Shown here one piece after another: positions 1 through 7,975 of a stretch of DNA of 64,000 bases. Below the pieces are notes generated by a model. That model was not told the origin of the DNA, searched no databases, and saw only the letters and a list, made by a program, of their open reading frames with translations. The stretch is taken from NCBI GenBank assembly GCA_963621245.1, contig CAVFCW010000012.1, positions 1 through 64,000 of the forward strand, read 5' to 3'. Made by a program: the position numbers and the translations under genes. Source of the DNA: SIG603 sp963621245 (GTDB lineage: Bacteria; Bacillota; Clostridia; Oscillospirales; Acutalibacteraceae). Each line of letters starts with the position of its first letter. The stretch's first letter is position 1.

Positions 1-16
1 CCGGGTGTCACCTCCA
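1..16 (+). tRNA. 3' end of a tRNA (partial), possibly tRNA-Cys
   Basis: The first 16 bases read as the 3' half of a T stem (CCGGG), an acceptor strand (TGTCACC), a T discriminator base and CCA. The 5' part lies outside the window. A U73 discriminator with an acceptor 5' strand of GGTGACA fits clostridial tRNA-Cys, but the anticodon cannot be seen, so the identity is an inference. A terminator hairpin follows directly. Confidence 0.6.
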
Positions 17-23
17 AGACTTT

Positions 24-54
24 AAGCACTCAGTTTTGAGTGCTTTTTCTTTTT
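24..54 (+). terminator. Rho-independent terminator after the tRNA
   Basis: A perfect 9-bp stem AAGCACTCA/TGAGTGCTT (24-32 and 37-45) with a GTTT loop is followed by a T-rich tract (46-54). It lies 8 bases after the tRNA CCA end and ends that transcript. Confidence 0.85.
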
Positions 55-83
55 GTCTTGACTTAGCAAATAGGGGAGATATA

Positions 84-124
84 ACGCAAAAAGACCTATT
101 GAGTTTTTATCTCAATAGGTCTTT
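84..124 (-). terminator. Terminator of pduL
   Basis: A 14-bp stem (90-103 with 111-124) and a 7-base loop are followed on the minus strand by a T run. It lies 17 bases past the pduL stop codon. Confidence 0.85.
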
Positions 125-140
125 AAAAAGCAAATAAAAA

Positions 141-710
141 TTAGAGAATAATCTCGCCTTCAACTGTTCCCGGAAGAGCAGCAGCGTTAGACTCATCTGT
201 ATCAACGTGCATTGCAGCAGCATAGTTCGGGTTAACTCTTGCTACAACATCGCCGAAAATAAGAGAACGTCCGTTGTAATCAACCTTAACAGAAACAATC
301 TGCTTATCAACTACGCCAGCCTCTTTAGCTTCTTCTTCGTTGAAATGAATGTGACGCTTTGCAATAATAACGCCCTTCTCGATAGTTACTTCTCCTGCAG
401 GTCCCTTAAGTGTGCATCCGGGAGTACCCTCGAGGTCACCGGACTCTCTGATAGGAGCAGAAGCCAAACCAACTTTTCTTGCATCTGTAAGAGCAAGTTC
501 TACCTGTGTTTCCTTACGGCAAGGTCCAAGAATAGACATCATAAGAGATCCCTTAGGACCAACAACCTCTACCTTCTGGTTAGAAGCAAACTGACCGGGC
601 TGAGAAAGCTCCTTCTTAACTGTGAGCTCTGCGCCCTCGCCAAAAAGGATAGCCAAGTGCTCTTTGGAAACATGAAGATGACGTGCTGATGTTTCAACCA
701 TAACTTTCAT
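141..710 (-). CDS. pduL: Phosphate propanoyltransferase PduL (PTAC)
   Basis: PduL exchanges phosphate and CoA on short acyl groups (acyl-CoA plus phosphate gives acyl-phosphate plus CoA), replacing Pta in many anaerobes. At 189 aa it is close to the family's usual size of about 200 aa. It carries the family's metal-binding pattern: HLH at residues 11-13, RHIHF at 119-123 and a C-terminal MHVDTDE at 167-173. There is no N-terminal encapsulation peptide and no microcompartment gene nearby, so a cytosolic role in acetate or propionate formation is likely. The start has an AGGAG about 10 bases upstream. The gene is monocistronic, with its own promoter and terminator. An acetate kinase is not present in this window. 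Confidence 0.93.
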   Translation of the reverse strand: MKVMVETSARHLHVSKEHLAILFGEGAELTVKKELSQPGQFASNQKVEVVGPKGSLMMSILGPCRKETQVELALTDARKVGLASAPIRESGDLEGTPGCTLKGPAGEVTIEKGVIIAKRHIHFNEEEAKEAGVVDKQIVSVKVDYNGRSLIFGDVVARVNPNYAAAMHVDTDESNAAALPGTVEGEIIL

Positions 711-734
711 GATGAAATTTCTCCTCTAAAAGTG

Positions 735-754
735 AATTAATAAATTTATTAATT
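735..754. promoter_or_regulatory. Perfect AT-only palindrome at the pduL start site
   Basis: AATTAATAAATTTATTAATT is a perfect 20-bp palindrome lying just downstream of the pduL -10 box, where transcription should begin. That is a typical operator position for a repressor. The regulator is unknown. The site does not match the usual Rex or LexA consensus. Because it is entirely A/T, chance is a real alternative. Confidence 0.4.
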
Positions 755-756
755 AC

Positions 757-785
757 ATTCTACTACAACAAAAGTACAATTTCAA
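757..785 (-). promoter_or_regulatory. Sigma-A promoter of pduL
   Basis: On the minus strand TTGAAA (785-780), a 17-base spacer and TAGAAT (762-757) form a good housekeeping promoter about 50 bases upstream of the start codon. Confidence 0.6.
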
Positions 786-814
786 TTGCATTTTTGCAAA
801 TTAGCATATATACT
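786..814 (+). promoter_or_regulatory. Promoter of the uracil-DNA glycosylase gene
   Basis: TTGCAT (786-791), a 17-base spacer and TATACT (809-814) lie 38 bases before the plus-strand start at 852. It is back to back with the pduL promoter. Confidence 0.55.
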
Positions 815-851
815 TAAATTGAATCGATAAAAACAGAAATTTGGTGCAAAT

Positions 852-1421
852 ATGTATAAAAGCTTTGATGAACTAAAATATAATTGTATACAGTGTACAA
901 GGTGCGAGCTTTGTAATGGAAGGCACAACGTAGTTTTTGGAGTGGGGAAAGAGGATGCCGACATTATGTTTATCGGAGAAGGTCCGGGCGAAAATGAGGA
1001 CTTGCAAGGTGAACCTTTTGTTGGTTTAGGCGGTCAATTGCTGGATAAATATCTCAGAGCGGTAGATCTTGACAGAAAGAAAAATATTTACATAGCTAAC
1101 ATAGTTAAGTGCAGACCGCCGCATAATCGAGATCCAAAGCCAGAAGAACAGGACGCTTGCATCAACTGGCTTCGTAATCAGGTTAAACTTATAAATCCTA
1201 AAATTATCGTGTGCTTAGGAAGAATCGCAGCTATGAGAATAATTAGGCCTGATTTTAGAATCACAAAAGAGCACGGCATTTTCTTCAAAAAAGGCAATAC
1301 TTGGATAATGGCAACATTACATCCGGCTGCTTTACTCAGAAATCCTGCAAACAAGCCGTCTGCATTTGATGATTATATTAAACTGAAAGATAAAATTAAT
1401 GAATTGAAAATTGAAATATAG
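852..1421 (+). CDS. Uracil-DNA glycosylase, family 4 (Fe-S type)
   Basis: This enzyme removes uracil from DNA at the start of base excision repair. The 189-aa protein shows the family 4 signature: motif A (GEGPGENEDLQGEPFVG, residues 42-58) and motif B (TLHPAALLR, 155-163). Four cysteines match the [4Fe-4S] ligands of this family: C15 and C18 at the N-terminus, C87 in KCRPP and C103. It is one of few plus-strand genes here and has its own promoter. No strong Shine-Dalgarno sequence is visible before the ATG. It converges with the tyrosine recombinase gene, leaving only 14 bases between the two stop codons. Confidence 0.92.
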   Translation: MYKSFDELKYNCIQCTRCELCNGRHNVVFGVGKEDADIMFIGEGPGENEDLQGEPFVGLGGQLLDKYLRAVDLDRKKNIYIANIVKCRPPHNRDPKPEEQDACINWLRNQVKLINPKIIVCLGRIAAMRIIRPDFRITKEHGIFFKKGNTWIMATLHPAALLRNPANKPSAFDDYIKLKDKINELKIEI

Positions 1422-1435
1422 GGCAAATAAGAGTG

Positions 1436-2434
1436 TTATTTGTCTTTATCGGCATCATTTCCTAACGGCAAGGATGATAATGGATTGCTTTTCATAGCAT
1501 TCTCGATTTGTGTGCTCGAGGTATGAGTGTATATCTCTGTCGTACCAAGATTCTCATGGCCAAGAATATCCTGTAAAACTCTTATGTCAACATTTCCATA
1601 CTGATACATTAAGGTTGCCGCCGTATGTCGCAATTTGTGAACAGAATATCCGGCACCACCTAAGCCTATTTTGGCAAGATATTTATTAACCATAGCTTGT
1701 ACGGTTTTAGGGCTGATTCTTGTCAATCTGTTGCTTAAAAACAGTGCATTTTTATCGATAACCTTATCCTTAGGTCTGACTTTCAAATAATTATCTATCG
1801 CATTCAAACAAGCATCATTCAGATAAACTATACGTTCTTTATTTCCTTTTCCTAAAATTCTGATTGTTGAATTATTATATATCACATCACTTATATTGAT
1901 TCCGACAAGCTCAGACAAACGCATACCGCAGTTTAAAAACAACGTCAATATACAAAAATCTCTTTCTTTGTCAGGTCCGTCAACAGCGGCTAACAAAGCG
2001 ATACTTTGTTCCAAAGAGAGAAACTTTGGAAGAGATTTTTTCTTTTTTGGCGGAGTAAGATTTATCGTTGGGTTTTCTTCAATCAAATGCTCGTGATCGC
2101 ACAGATAAGAAAAAAAGCCTTTGAGCGCAGATGTTTTTCTTTGTCTGGTTGACGCGATATTTAATCTGTCATCAACTGTATAATTCATAAATTCAAATAT
2201 ATCTATAGTTGATATTGACTTAATAAAATCAATATCAATATCCGATATAGGAATATCCTCAAGTTCGAACGTTTTATACTTATCATCTTTAAATTTTCTC
2301 ATAAATCTGAAAAAGGTACGCAAATCCAAACAATATTCATCAACTGTCTTAGCGGAGCGACCTTTGATATTTCTCATATATAAAGAATAGTTTCTGACAG
2401 TTTGCGGCATATCATTTAAAGATAAATTACTCAT
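1436..2434 (-). CDS. Tyrosine recombinase (XerC/XerD-like integrase)
   Basis: The 332-aa protein has an N-terminal SAM-like DNA-binding domain (about residues 10-115) and a C-terminal catalytic domain. All catalytic residues are visible: R172 (GMRLSEL), K196 (GKGNKE), H266 and R269 (HKLRH), H293 (LGHENL) and the nucleophile Y302 (EIYTHT). Length and motif spacing match XerC/D-type enzymes, which resolve chromosome dimers, but many Clostridia also carry paralogues that invert or integrate DNA. No phage or transposon genes adjoin it. The start follows an AGGGAGGGG ribosome site. The promoter is close to consensus and carries a large palindrome over the start site, which is unusual for a housekeeping xer gene. 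Confidence 0.88.
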   Translation of the reverse strand: MSNLSLNDMPQTVRNYSLYMRNIKGRSAKTVDEYCLDLRTFFRFMRKFKDDKYKTFELEDIPISDIDIDFIKSISTIDIFEFMNYTVDDRLNIASTRQRKTSALKGFFSYLCDHEHLIEENPTINLTPPKKKKSLPKFLSLEQSIALLAAVDGPDKERDFCILTLFLNCGMRLSELVGINISDVIYNNSTIRILGKGNKERIVYLNDACLNAIDNYLKVRPKDKVIDKNALFLSNRLTRISPKTVQAMVNKYLAKIGLGGAGYSVHKLRHTAATLMYQYGNVDIRVLQDILGHENLGTTEIYTHTSSTQIENAMKSNPLSSLPLGNDADKDK

Positions 2435-2455
2435 TTTTCGAAAATCCCCTCCCTA

Positions 2456-2485
2456 AATTATACAAAATATTTATTTTGTATAATT
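2456..2485. promoter_or_regulatory. 30-bp palindrome over the recombinase start site
   Basis: Two perfect 14-base arms (AATTATACAAAATA at 2456-2469 and its complement at 2472-2485) are separated by TT. The element overlaps the 3' edge of the -10 box and covers the expected transcription start, the position of a repressor operator. The arms contain TATAAT on both strands. Confidence 0.6.
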
Positions 2486-2511
2486 ATAGCTAATATTTTT
2501 CCATATGTCAA
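2483..2511 (-). promoter_or_regulatory. Consensus sigma-A promoter of the recombinase
   Basis: On the minus strand TTGACA (2511-2506), exactly 17 bases and TATAAT (2488-2483) match the consensus at all twelve positions. Confidence 0.8.
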
Positions 2512-2546
2512 GTATTTACTTCCCTACGATAAATTTGGCAATAATT

Positions 2547-2585
2547 AAGAACCTGCTAAGTAATAAAATTAGCAGGTTCTTTTCT
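2547..2585. terminator. Hairpin between recombinase promoter and glycosidase 3' end
   Basis: A 13-bp stem AAGAACCTGCTAA with its complement (2547-2559 and 2569-2581) lies 17 bases past the glycosidase stop. The U-rich tail is better on the plus strand (TTTTCTT) than on the minus strand (AATTATT), so it may end transcripts from either side. Confidence 0.6.
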
Positions 2586-2597
2586 TATAAAGTAAAA

Positions 2598-4109
2598 TTA
2601 TATTTCCTTAATACGAATTGCCATATATTCTTTACCCGGAAGATCAATTCTGAATGATCCTGAGTGAATTCCGCAATCAGTAATACGCATTTCCCAAGTG
2701 TCGATAACTTCTACTTTGAATTTCTTATCCTCGGGATAATTGAATGTTCTGTAAGACGGTCTACCAAATCCATAGTAATGAATTTCGTAAAGCTTAGACT
2801 CAAACATTGATTCAGGAACGCCGACTGTTTCATCAAATATTCCTTCGCCACGCTTCATATAAGCGCCCGGTGTTTCACTAAGGATTTTATGCAAGAATTT
2901 AATTCTTTCCGGAGAATCTCCGTGCAACTCACCGCCGTGCGACCACCAAAGAATATCCTCGGGATGCTGGTAAGTTTCTCCGTGGCCTGCATATCCGCCG
3001 CGCAAACATGATTCCCAGAATCTTCTGGTGAGCTCCTGACCGCTGATATTGCCCCAACCAAGATCTATATTGCCTTCATATGCTATTTCGTCCCAAACTA
3101 TCGGCTTTCCGTATTTAACACGATATTCATCAGTATATTCTACATGTCTGTAAAGATCCTGACGCTGCAAACAAGCATGTGTAATCCACGGTCTTGTGTG
3201 ATCATAGAAAGCAATGCAGTTATGAATTGAAGTAAGATGATTATAAGGATCCTTCGCACGAATGATTTCAGCATAACGTTCCCAGTCGCTTACGCTTTTC
3301 TGAGGTAATAAATCATACTCATTAGCGAGGCTCCACCATACATTTTTGTATGCGGCATATCTTGCAATAACATACTTCCAATAGAGATCATCAGCTTCTT
3401 TATTCATCTTGCAAAAGCCCCAACGATCATACGGATGCATAACAATTATATCCGCTTCAACGCCAAGCTTATCAAGTGCTTCAACAGACTCATCTATATG
3501 CTTAAAGTACTCGGGATTGAATTCATAAAAATTGAAATCTGAGAGCAGTCTCTCTATTGGTGGATAAACTTGATTGTACTTTTCCGCCGCCTCATTATCA
3601 AGGCCTTCTCCGTTACCTTTAACATAAGGATACGAGCTTGGCTCTTTCAAATTGTAGTGGTAATGTTTTGGGAAAATGCAGAATCTTATTTTATTAAAAT
3701 ATCCTTTTGAAAGCTCTTCAAGCGTTTTTGCCTGTGTTTTTTCGTCCTGAAGCTCCCATACATAACAAGTCGTTCCGAAAGGATAATAAGGAGTTCCGTC
3801 TTCGTAAGCAAAATGATAAGTGTTGGCTACCTTTACAGGCCCATGATTGTTTTCGGATGCAGACACGCAGTTAAATGAACCGCTTACTGTCTCGAATGCA
3901 TCAGAACTTATTTCATAAGTGTACTCGCCTAACAGTTCAGGCATAAATCTAACCTTATAAACTCCGTCACCGTCATAAAATCCGTCAAAATCATATGTCT
4001 TGGATCCATTTTTAAACACGGCTCTGACCGGATAATCAACAAACGGATTTCCGTCAGACTTTCCGTTAATGGATACCTCAAAGACTTTCCATCGTTCGAT
4101 ATTTTGCAT
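2598..4109 (-). CDS. DUF5060/DUF4038/DUF5605-type glycoside hydrolase
   Basis: A 503-aa intracellular protein (no signal peptide) with three parts: an N-terminal immunoglobulin-like DUF5060 segment (about 1-85), a TIM-barrel like the apiosidase-like DUF4038 family (about 95-430) and a C-terminal beta domain of the DUF5605 type. Likely catalytic acids are E264 (WSLANEYDL) and E341 (VWDEIAYEG), in clan-A-like contexts at strand ends. The substrate cannot be told from sequence. Rhamnogalacturonan-type or apiose-containing glycosides are possible for relatives. The ATG at 4109 is chosen because GAGGTG lies just upstream, overlapping the previous gene's stop. It is the last gene of the radA operon. 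Confidence 0.8.
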   Translation of the reverse strand: MQNIERWKVFEVSINGKSDGNPFVDYPVRAVFKNGSKTYDFDGFYDGDGVYKVRFMPELLGEYTYEISSDAFETVSGSFNCVSASENNHGPVKVANTYHFAYEDGTPYYPFGTTCYVWELQDEKTQAKTLEELSKGYFNKIRFCIFPKHYHYNLKEPSSYPYVKGNGEGLDNEAAEKYNQVYPPIERLLSDFNFYEFNPEYFKHIDESVEALDKLGVEADIIVMHPYDRWGFCKMNKEADDLYWKYVIARYAAYKNVWWSLANEYDLLPQKSVSDWERYAEIIRAKDPYNHLTSIHNCIAFYDHTRPWITHACLQRQDLYRHVEYTDEYRVKYGKPIVWDEIAYEGNIDLGWGNISGQELTRRFWESCLRGGYAGHGETYQHPEDILWWSHGGELHGDSPERIKFLHKILSETPGAYMKRGEGIFDETVGVPESMFESKLYEIHYYGFGRPSYRTFNYPEDKKFKVEVIDTWEMRITDCGIHSGSFRIDLPGKEYMAIRIKEI

Positions 4110-4111
4110 AA

Positions 4112-4843
4112 TCACACCTCATAATATTTATATATTGGAATTATTCCGCCTACATCCAAAATAGGATTATTGGATAGAATATTCAGTTTAACTGAATTTT
4201 TTTCAAATATATCTTCTATATATTTCATTTCTTCTTCGGATTTAAAACCGCCTGTTAAACAAGCCTGTTTTTCTCCATAAAATCCGCCGCATCCACCCAT
4301 AAAACCACAATCATAACCTGGCAATTTTATTTCTTGATTTTGGCTAATACGGTACGCTCTTAGGTCACCTTGACTTAATCTGTTAAATATACCCAAATCG
4401 CCTGTTATAGCAGTGTTTGAATTCACAGCAAGCACAGAACAACCAGTATATCCCTGTTTAACACTGAGTATATTGTATTCTTTTTCTTCGGCGTAATCAA
4501 GTATTCCCCTAAAAATAGTTTTTTTGTTACATATCAAATTATTTCCGATTATTTTACCATTGCACAAAACATCTTTCGGATATTCATTTGATGGCTTAGA
4601 TGTGTACACTATCTGTTTATTAAAACGCTTGAAGTACTCCTCAAGATATTCGCTGCCTTTTAGAATAAATACTACGCTTCCAAAATCTAAAAACTGCATA
4701 TCAGGATGAAATGCAACACGTTTATCAAGATAAGGATTGGCTTTTGTCTTAATAATCATTCCGTGATAAATACAGCTCAAACTTTCTGATAAAAAGTCAT
4801 ATTCTCCGCTCACGACTACCGCATCGGCATAATTATCAATCAT
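4112..4843 (-). CDS. DUF6873-like (GME-fold) protein of unknown function
   Basis: A protein of about 243 aa that resembles, from memory, the clostridial DUF6873 family predicted to adopt the guanidino-modifying-enzyme fold. Visible features include a glycine-rich C-terminal segment GFMGGCGGFYG, the KQGYTGCS segment with a conserved-looking Cys, and a second glycine pair in DVGGIIPIY. The ATG at 4843 overlaps the radA stop by 8 bases and has TGAGG upstream; a TTG at 4858 is an alternative start. It lies between radA and a glycosidase, separated from the latter by only two bases, so the three are probably co-transcribed. No substrate can be inferred. Confidence 0.6.
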   Translation of the reverse strand: MIDNYADAVVVSGEYDFLSESLSCIYHGMIIKTKANPYLDKRVAFHPDMQFLDFGSVVFILKGSEYLEEYFKRFNKQIVYTSKPSNEYPKDVLCNGKIIGNNLICNKKTIFRGILDYAEEKEYNILSVKQGYTGCSVLAVNSNTAITGDLGIFNRLSQGDLRAYRISQNQEIKLPGYDCGFMGGCGGFYGEKQACLTGGFKSEEEMKYIEDIFEKNSVKLNILSNNPILDVGGIIPIYKYYEV

Positions 4844-6209
4844 ACGTACAAGCCTCAAAAGCCTCTCTTACTGTTTTAACTCCGATAATTTCCATAGAAT
4901 CGTATTTGCCCGCAAGATTTTTCATTGCGTAATACGGCATAACTACCCTTTTGAATCCAAGCCTCTGAGCTTCTGAAATTCTTGCATCGCAATGACTCAC
5001 GGATCTTAGTTCACCAGCCAAACCGATTTCGCCGAATACAATAACATCCTCTGCAACAGGTTTATCTTTCAAACTTGAAATCAACGAAACAGCGACAGCC
5101 AAATCAACCGAAGGCTCATCAAGTCGCAAGCCGCCTACCACATTGACATATGAATCAAGATTACTAAAATAATATCCCGCGCGCTTTTCAAGAACAGCCA
5201 AAATCATGGCGACTCTGCTGTAATCATATCCTGTGGACATTCTTCTCGGTGTTCCGTAACCTGATGTTGTCGCCAATCCCTGAATTTCAGCAAGTAAAGG
5301 TCTTGTACCCTCCATTACAGCTGTTACACAAGTTCCGGATGAATTGCTCGGTCTGCCTTCAAGCATTACCTGAGATGGATTTTCAACTTGTTTAAGTCCC
5401 GATCCGCTCATATCAAAAACACCAATCTCATTGGTTGAGCCGTATCTGTTTTTAGCCGCTCTGAGAATTCTGTAAGACATTTGTCTATCGCCCTCAAAAT
5501 AGAGTACGGCATCAACAATATGCTCAAGTACCTTAGGGCCGGCAATTGCTCCGTCTTTATTTACGTGGCCGACTATAATCATCGGTATATCCAAAGTTTT
5601 TGCTGTTCTCATAAGAACATTGGTGCACTCTCTTACTTGTGTGATACTTCCCGTCGAAGATGAGATTTCCGGGTGATTCATAGTTTGAATTGAGTCAATC
5701 ATTACAAGATTAGGCTTTGTTGCAATTATATTCTCTGAAACAAGCTGAACATCAGTTTCTGTCAAAATTTTTAATCCGTCGGTATCTACATTTAATCTAT
5801 TTGCTCTCAATTTAATCTGTCTTGCAGACTCCTCACCCGATACATACAAAATATCAAGCGAAGAACCCAAAAATTGACAAATTTGAAGCAGTATTGTTGA
5901 TTTTCCGATTCCCGGTTCACCGGATATAAGGATAAGAGAACCTTTGACTATTCCGCCGCCAAGAACTCTGTCGAGTTCGGTAAGTCCTGTTTTATATCTG
6001 TGCTCGTTATTAATATCAATTTCGCTCAATCTCTTAGCCGAAGAAATAGTTCTCGGTGAAGCAGAAGCTGAAATTGTACTTTGAACAGAAGAAATAAGTG
6101 TTTCCTCCATAGTATTCCACTTACCGCAAGTCGGACATTTTCCGTACCATTTTGGTGATTCATAACCACATTCGCCACACACATAGGCTGTTTTACTTTT
6201 TGATGCCAT
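4836..6209 (-). CDS. radA: DNA repair protein RadA
   Basis: RadA (Sms) is a hexameric RecA-like DNA helicase that helps process recombination intermediates. The 457-aa protein has the N-terminal zinc ribbon (C11, C14, C25, C28), a Walker A motif GEPGIGKS at 97-104, the diagnostic KNRYG motif near residue 255 and a C-terminal Lon-protease-like domain lacking the protease serine. A GGGAG ribosome site precedes the ATG. It heads an operon with the two accessory genes downstream. Confidence 0.96.
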   Translation of the reverse strand: MASKSKTAYVCGECGYESPKWYGKCPTCGKWNTMEETLISSVQSTISASASPRTISSAKRLSEIDINNEHRYKTGLTELDRVLGGGIVKGSLILISGEPGIGKSTILLQICQFLGSSLDILYVSGEESARQIKLRANRLNVDTDGLKILTETDVQLVSENIIATKPNLVMIDSIQTMNHPEISSSTGSITQVRECTNVLMRTAKTLDIPMIIVGHVNKDGAIAGPKVLEHIVDAVLYFEGDRQMSYRILRAAKNRYGSTNEIGVFDMSGSGLKQVENPSQVMLEGRPSNSSGTCVTAVMEGTRPLLAEIQGLATTSGYGTPRRMSTGYDYSRVAMILAVLEKRAGYYFSNLDSYVNVVGGLRLDEPSVDLAVAVSLISSLKDKPVAEDVIVFGEIGLAGELRSVSHCDARISEAQRLGFKRVVMPYYAMKNLAGKYDSMEIIGVKTVREAFEACTYD

Positions 6210-6278
6210 TATATTCTCCCTTGTTTTAAATAAACACCAGCTAAAAGTTATTATACTAAAATCGTTAAACTTAATTTT

Positions 6279-6315
6279 ACAAAAAACACTGTCAAATTGT
6301 ATTTTGACAGTGTTT
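6279..6315 (-). terminator. Terminator of the yerC-hslO operon
   Basis: A 13-bp stem (6284-6296 with 6303-6315) and 6-base loop are followed on the minus strand by TTTTTT. It lies 25 bases past the hslO stop. Confidence 0.85.
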
Positions 6316-6339
6316 AAAGTCTTATTTCACAGCGAACAA

Positions 6340-7224
6340 TTATTTTGTGGCATTCTCAATTAAGTGTTCAATATCTTCCTTCGAGAAATAATATCTCTTT
6401 TCACAATAAGGACAAACAGCCTCTACCTTGCCGTCAATATAAGGAAGGTGCTTCAGCTCTTCTTTGCCAAGAGTTATCATTGCCGCCGCATACTTCTCCC
6501 TATTGCATGTGCAAGCATAATGAACGCTGGTTTCGTCGAGCTTTTCCCATTCTATACCTGCTAAAGCGGTGTTCACTATTTCTTCCAAAGTGAGTCCCTT
6601 TGCCAGCATAGTAGTCATACTGTCTATATCGGCAAGATTTTTCTCAAGTGTCGAAATTTCAGATTCCAAAGCACCTGGCATAACCTGAATCAAGAATCCT
6701 CCAGCCAACAATACCTGAGAGCTTCCCTTTTCTGTTAATACGCCAAGCGCACACGCTGTCGGAATCTGCTCGCTCACGGCATAATAATTAGTGAAGTCTT
6801 CTGCAATTTCTCCGCTTACAAGCTCAACTTGTCCAATATACGGTTCACCCGTGCCATAGTCTCTTATAACGCCAAGACGTCCGTCACATCCTACGGCTCC
6901 GCCGACATCTAATTTTCCGTCAGGACGCAAAGGCAATTCTATCAAAGGTCTGTCAACGTATCCTCTGACATTTCCGTGGCTGTCGGATATAGCAACAACA
7001 TTTCCGACAGGTCCTCCGCCGTTTATCTTAACTGTTACAGAGGCTTTATCCTGTTTAAGCATAGAACCCATAAGTGCCGTTCCCGACAATGTGCGTCCTA
7101 AAACAGCAGCTGTGGTTGCAGACAGCTTGTGGATTTCCTGCGCAACAGCACAAGTATTGCTTGTATCAATAGCGGCCGCCATCAAACTGCCGCTTGTTGT
7201 TATACATCTGATAATTCTGTCCAT
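6340..7224 (-). CDS. hslO: Redox-regulated chaperone Hsp33
   Basis: Hsp33 is a holdase switched on by oxidation of a zinc centre. The 294-aa length matches the family. The C-terminal redox switch is visible as CxC (ACTCN, near residue 238) followed by CxxC (VCPYC, near residue 271). It follows the methyltransferase gene by three bases and ends the operon. An AAGGAA ribosome site precedes the ATG. Confidence 0.95.
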   Translation of the reverse strand: MDRIIRCITTSGSLMAAAIDTSNTCAVAQEIHKLSATTAAVLGRTLSGTALMGSMLKQDKASVTVKINGGGPVGNVVAISDSHGNVRGYVDRPLIELPLRPDGKLDVGGAVGCDGRLGVIRDYGTGEPYIGQVELVSGEIAEDFTNYYAVSEQIPTACALGVLTEKGSSQVLLAGGFLIQVMPGALESEISTLEKNLADIDSMTTMLAKGLTLEEIVNTALAGIEWEKLDETSVHYACTCNREKYAAAMITLGKEELKHLPYIDGKVEAVCPYCEKRYYFSKEDIEHLIENATK

Positions 7225-7227
7225 TTA

Positions 7228-7971
7228 TTATTCCTTTACGCAACAAAATGTAATTCTCTCGGTGTGTTCGTTCGGCTCATTAAAGCTCATATCTTCAAAG
7301 GCTCTGGTATCGGAAAATCCGGCATCTTCAAGCATAGAAATTACTTTCTCTTTCTGGAAAGTTATCTCAGAAAAGCGTTCGCTCGATCTGTCATACAATT
7401 TTCCTACTTTTCCGAAAAAGTCAAGCGAAACATTAACCTGTAAAGTTTTTTCATTCAGTTTATTTTTCCAAACGCAATAGACCTCAGGCGTATCATAAAT
7501 AAAAATATGATTTTGTAATACATGTTTATGTTTATAGGGGGTATTGAAATCAAAGATGAACAAACCGCCCGGTTCCATAAACAAATTTACTCTCTCAAAA
7601 GTTTTTAATATGTCGTCAGCATTTTTCAAATGATTTATACTGTCGAGAGCACAAACAACAGTATTAACTGACCCATACAAATCAATGTTTTGCATATTTT
7701 GACAAACAAAAAGAATATCTGCTCCGGCATCATAAGTTTTATCTTTAGCAACCGAAAGCATCGACATCGAGTTGTCAATTCCATATACATCATAGCCGCG
7801 TTTGTAAAGCTCAAGCGTGAGGCTGCCTGTACCGCAAGCCAAATCCAATGTAATACCAGCATCGTGATTATATAATCTGAGAATTTCAGAAATATAATCT
7901 GCTCTGCCGGCATAATCTACATTTTTGGTAAGCGTATCATAGTACATTGCGAAAAAATCGTAATTACTCAT
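7228..7971 (-). CDS. Class I SAM-dependent methyltransferase
   Basis: A 247-aa methyltransferase with the Rossmann motif I DLACGTGSLTLEL (about residues 42-54), motif II acidic residue in YGIDNS and motif IV CALDSINH. It resembles the YqeM/Methyltransf_25 group of small-molecule methyltransferases often found in Firmicutes housekeeping operons. The substrate is unknown. It sits between yerC and hslO with almost no spacing, so it is co-transcribed with them. Confidence 0.85.
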   Translation of the reverse strand: MSNYDFFAMYYDTLTKNVDYAGRADYISEILRLYNHDAGITLDLACGTGSLTLELYKRGYDVYGIDNSMSMLSVAKDKTYDAGADILFVCQNMQNIDLYGSVNTVVCALDSINHLKNADDILKTFERVNLFMEPGGLFIFDFNTPYKHKHVLQNHIFIYDTPEVYCVWKNKLNEKTLQVNVSLDFFGKVGKLYDRSSERFSEITFQKEKVISMLEDAGFSDTRAFEDMSFNEPNEHTERITFCCVKE

Positions 7972-7975
7972 AACA

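Noticed and set aside
207..689. Plus-strand open frame opposite pduL
   Set aside because: It is antisense to a well-conserved gene and shows no ribosome site or recognisable protein; many similar shadows elsewhere were dropped for the same reason.
1436..2434. Prophage or integrative element marked by the tyrosine recombinase
   Set aside because: Flanking genes are ordinary chromosomal genes, there are no phage or conjugation genes, and no attachment-site duplication of the nearby tRNA end could be seen.
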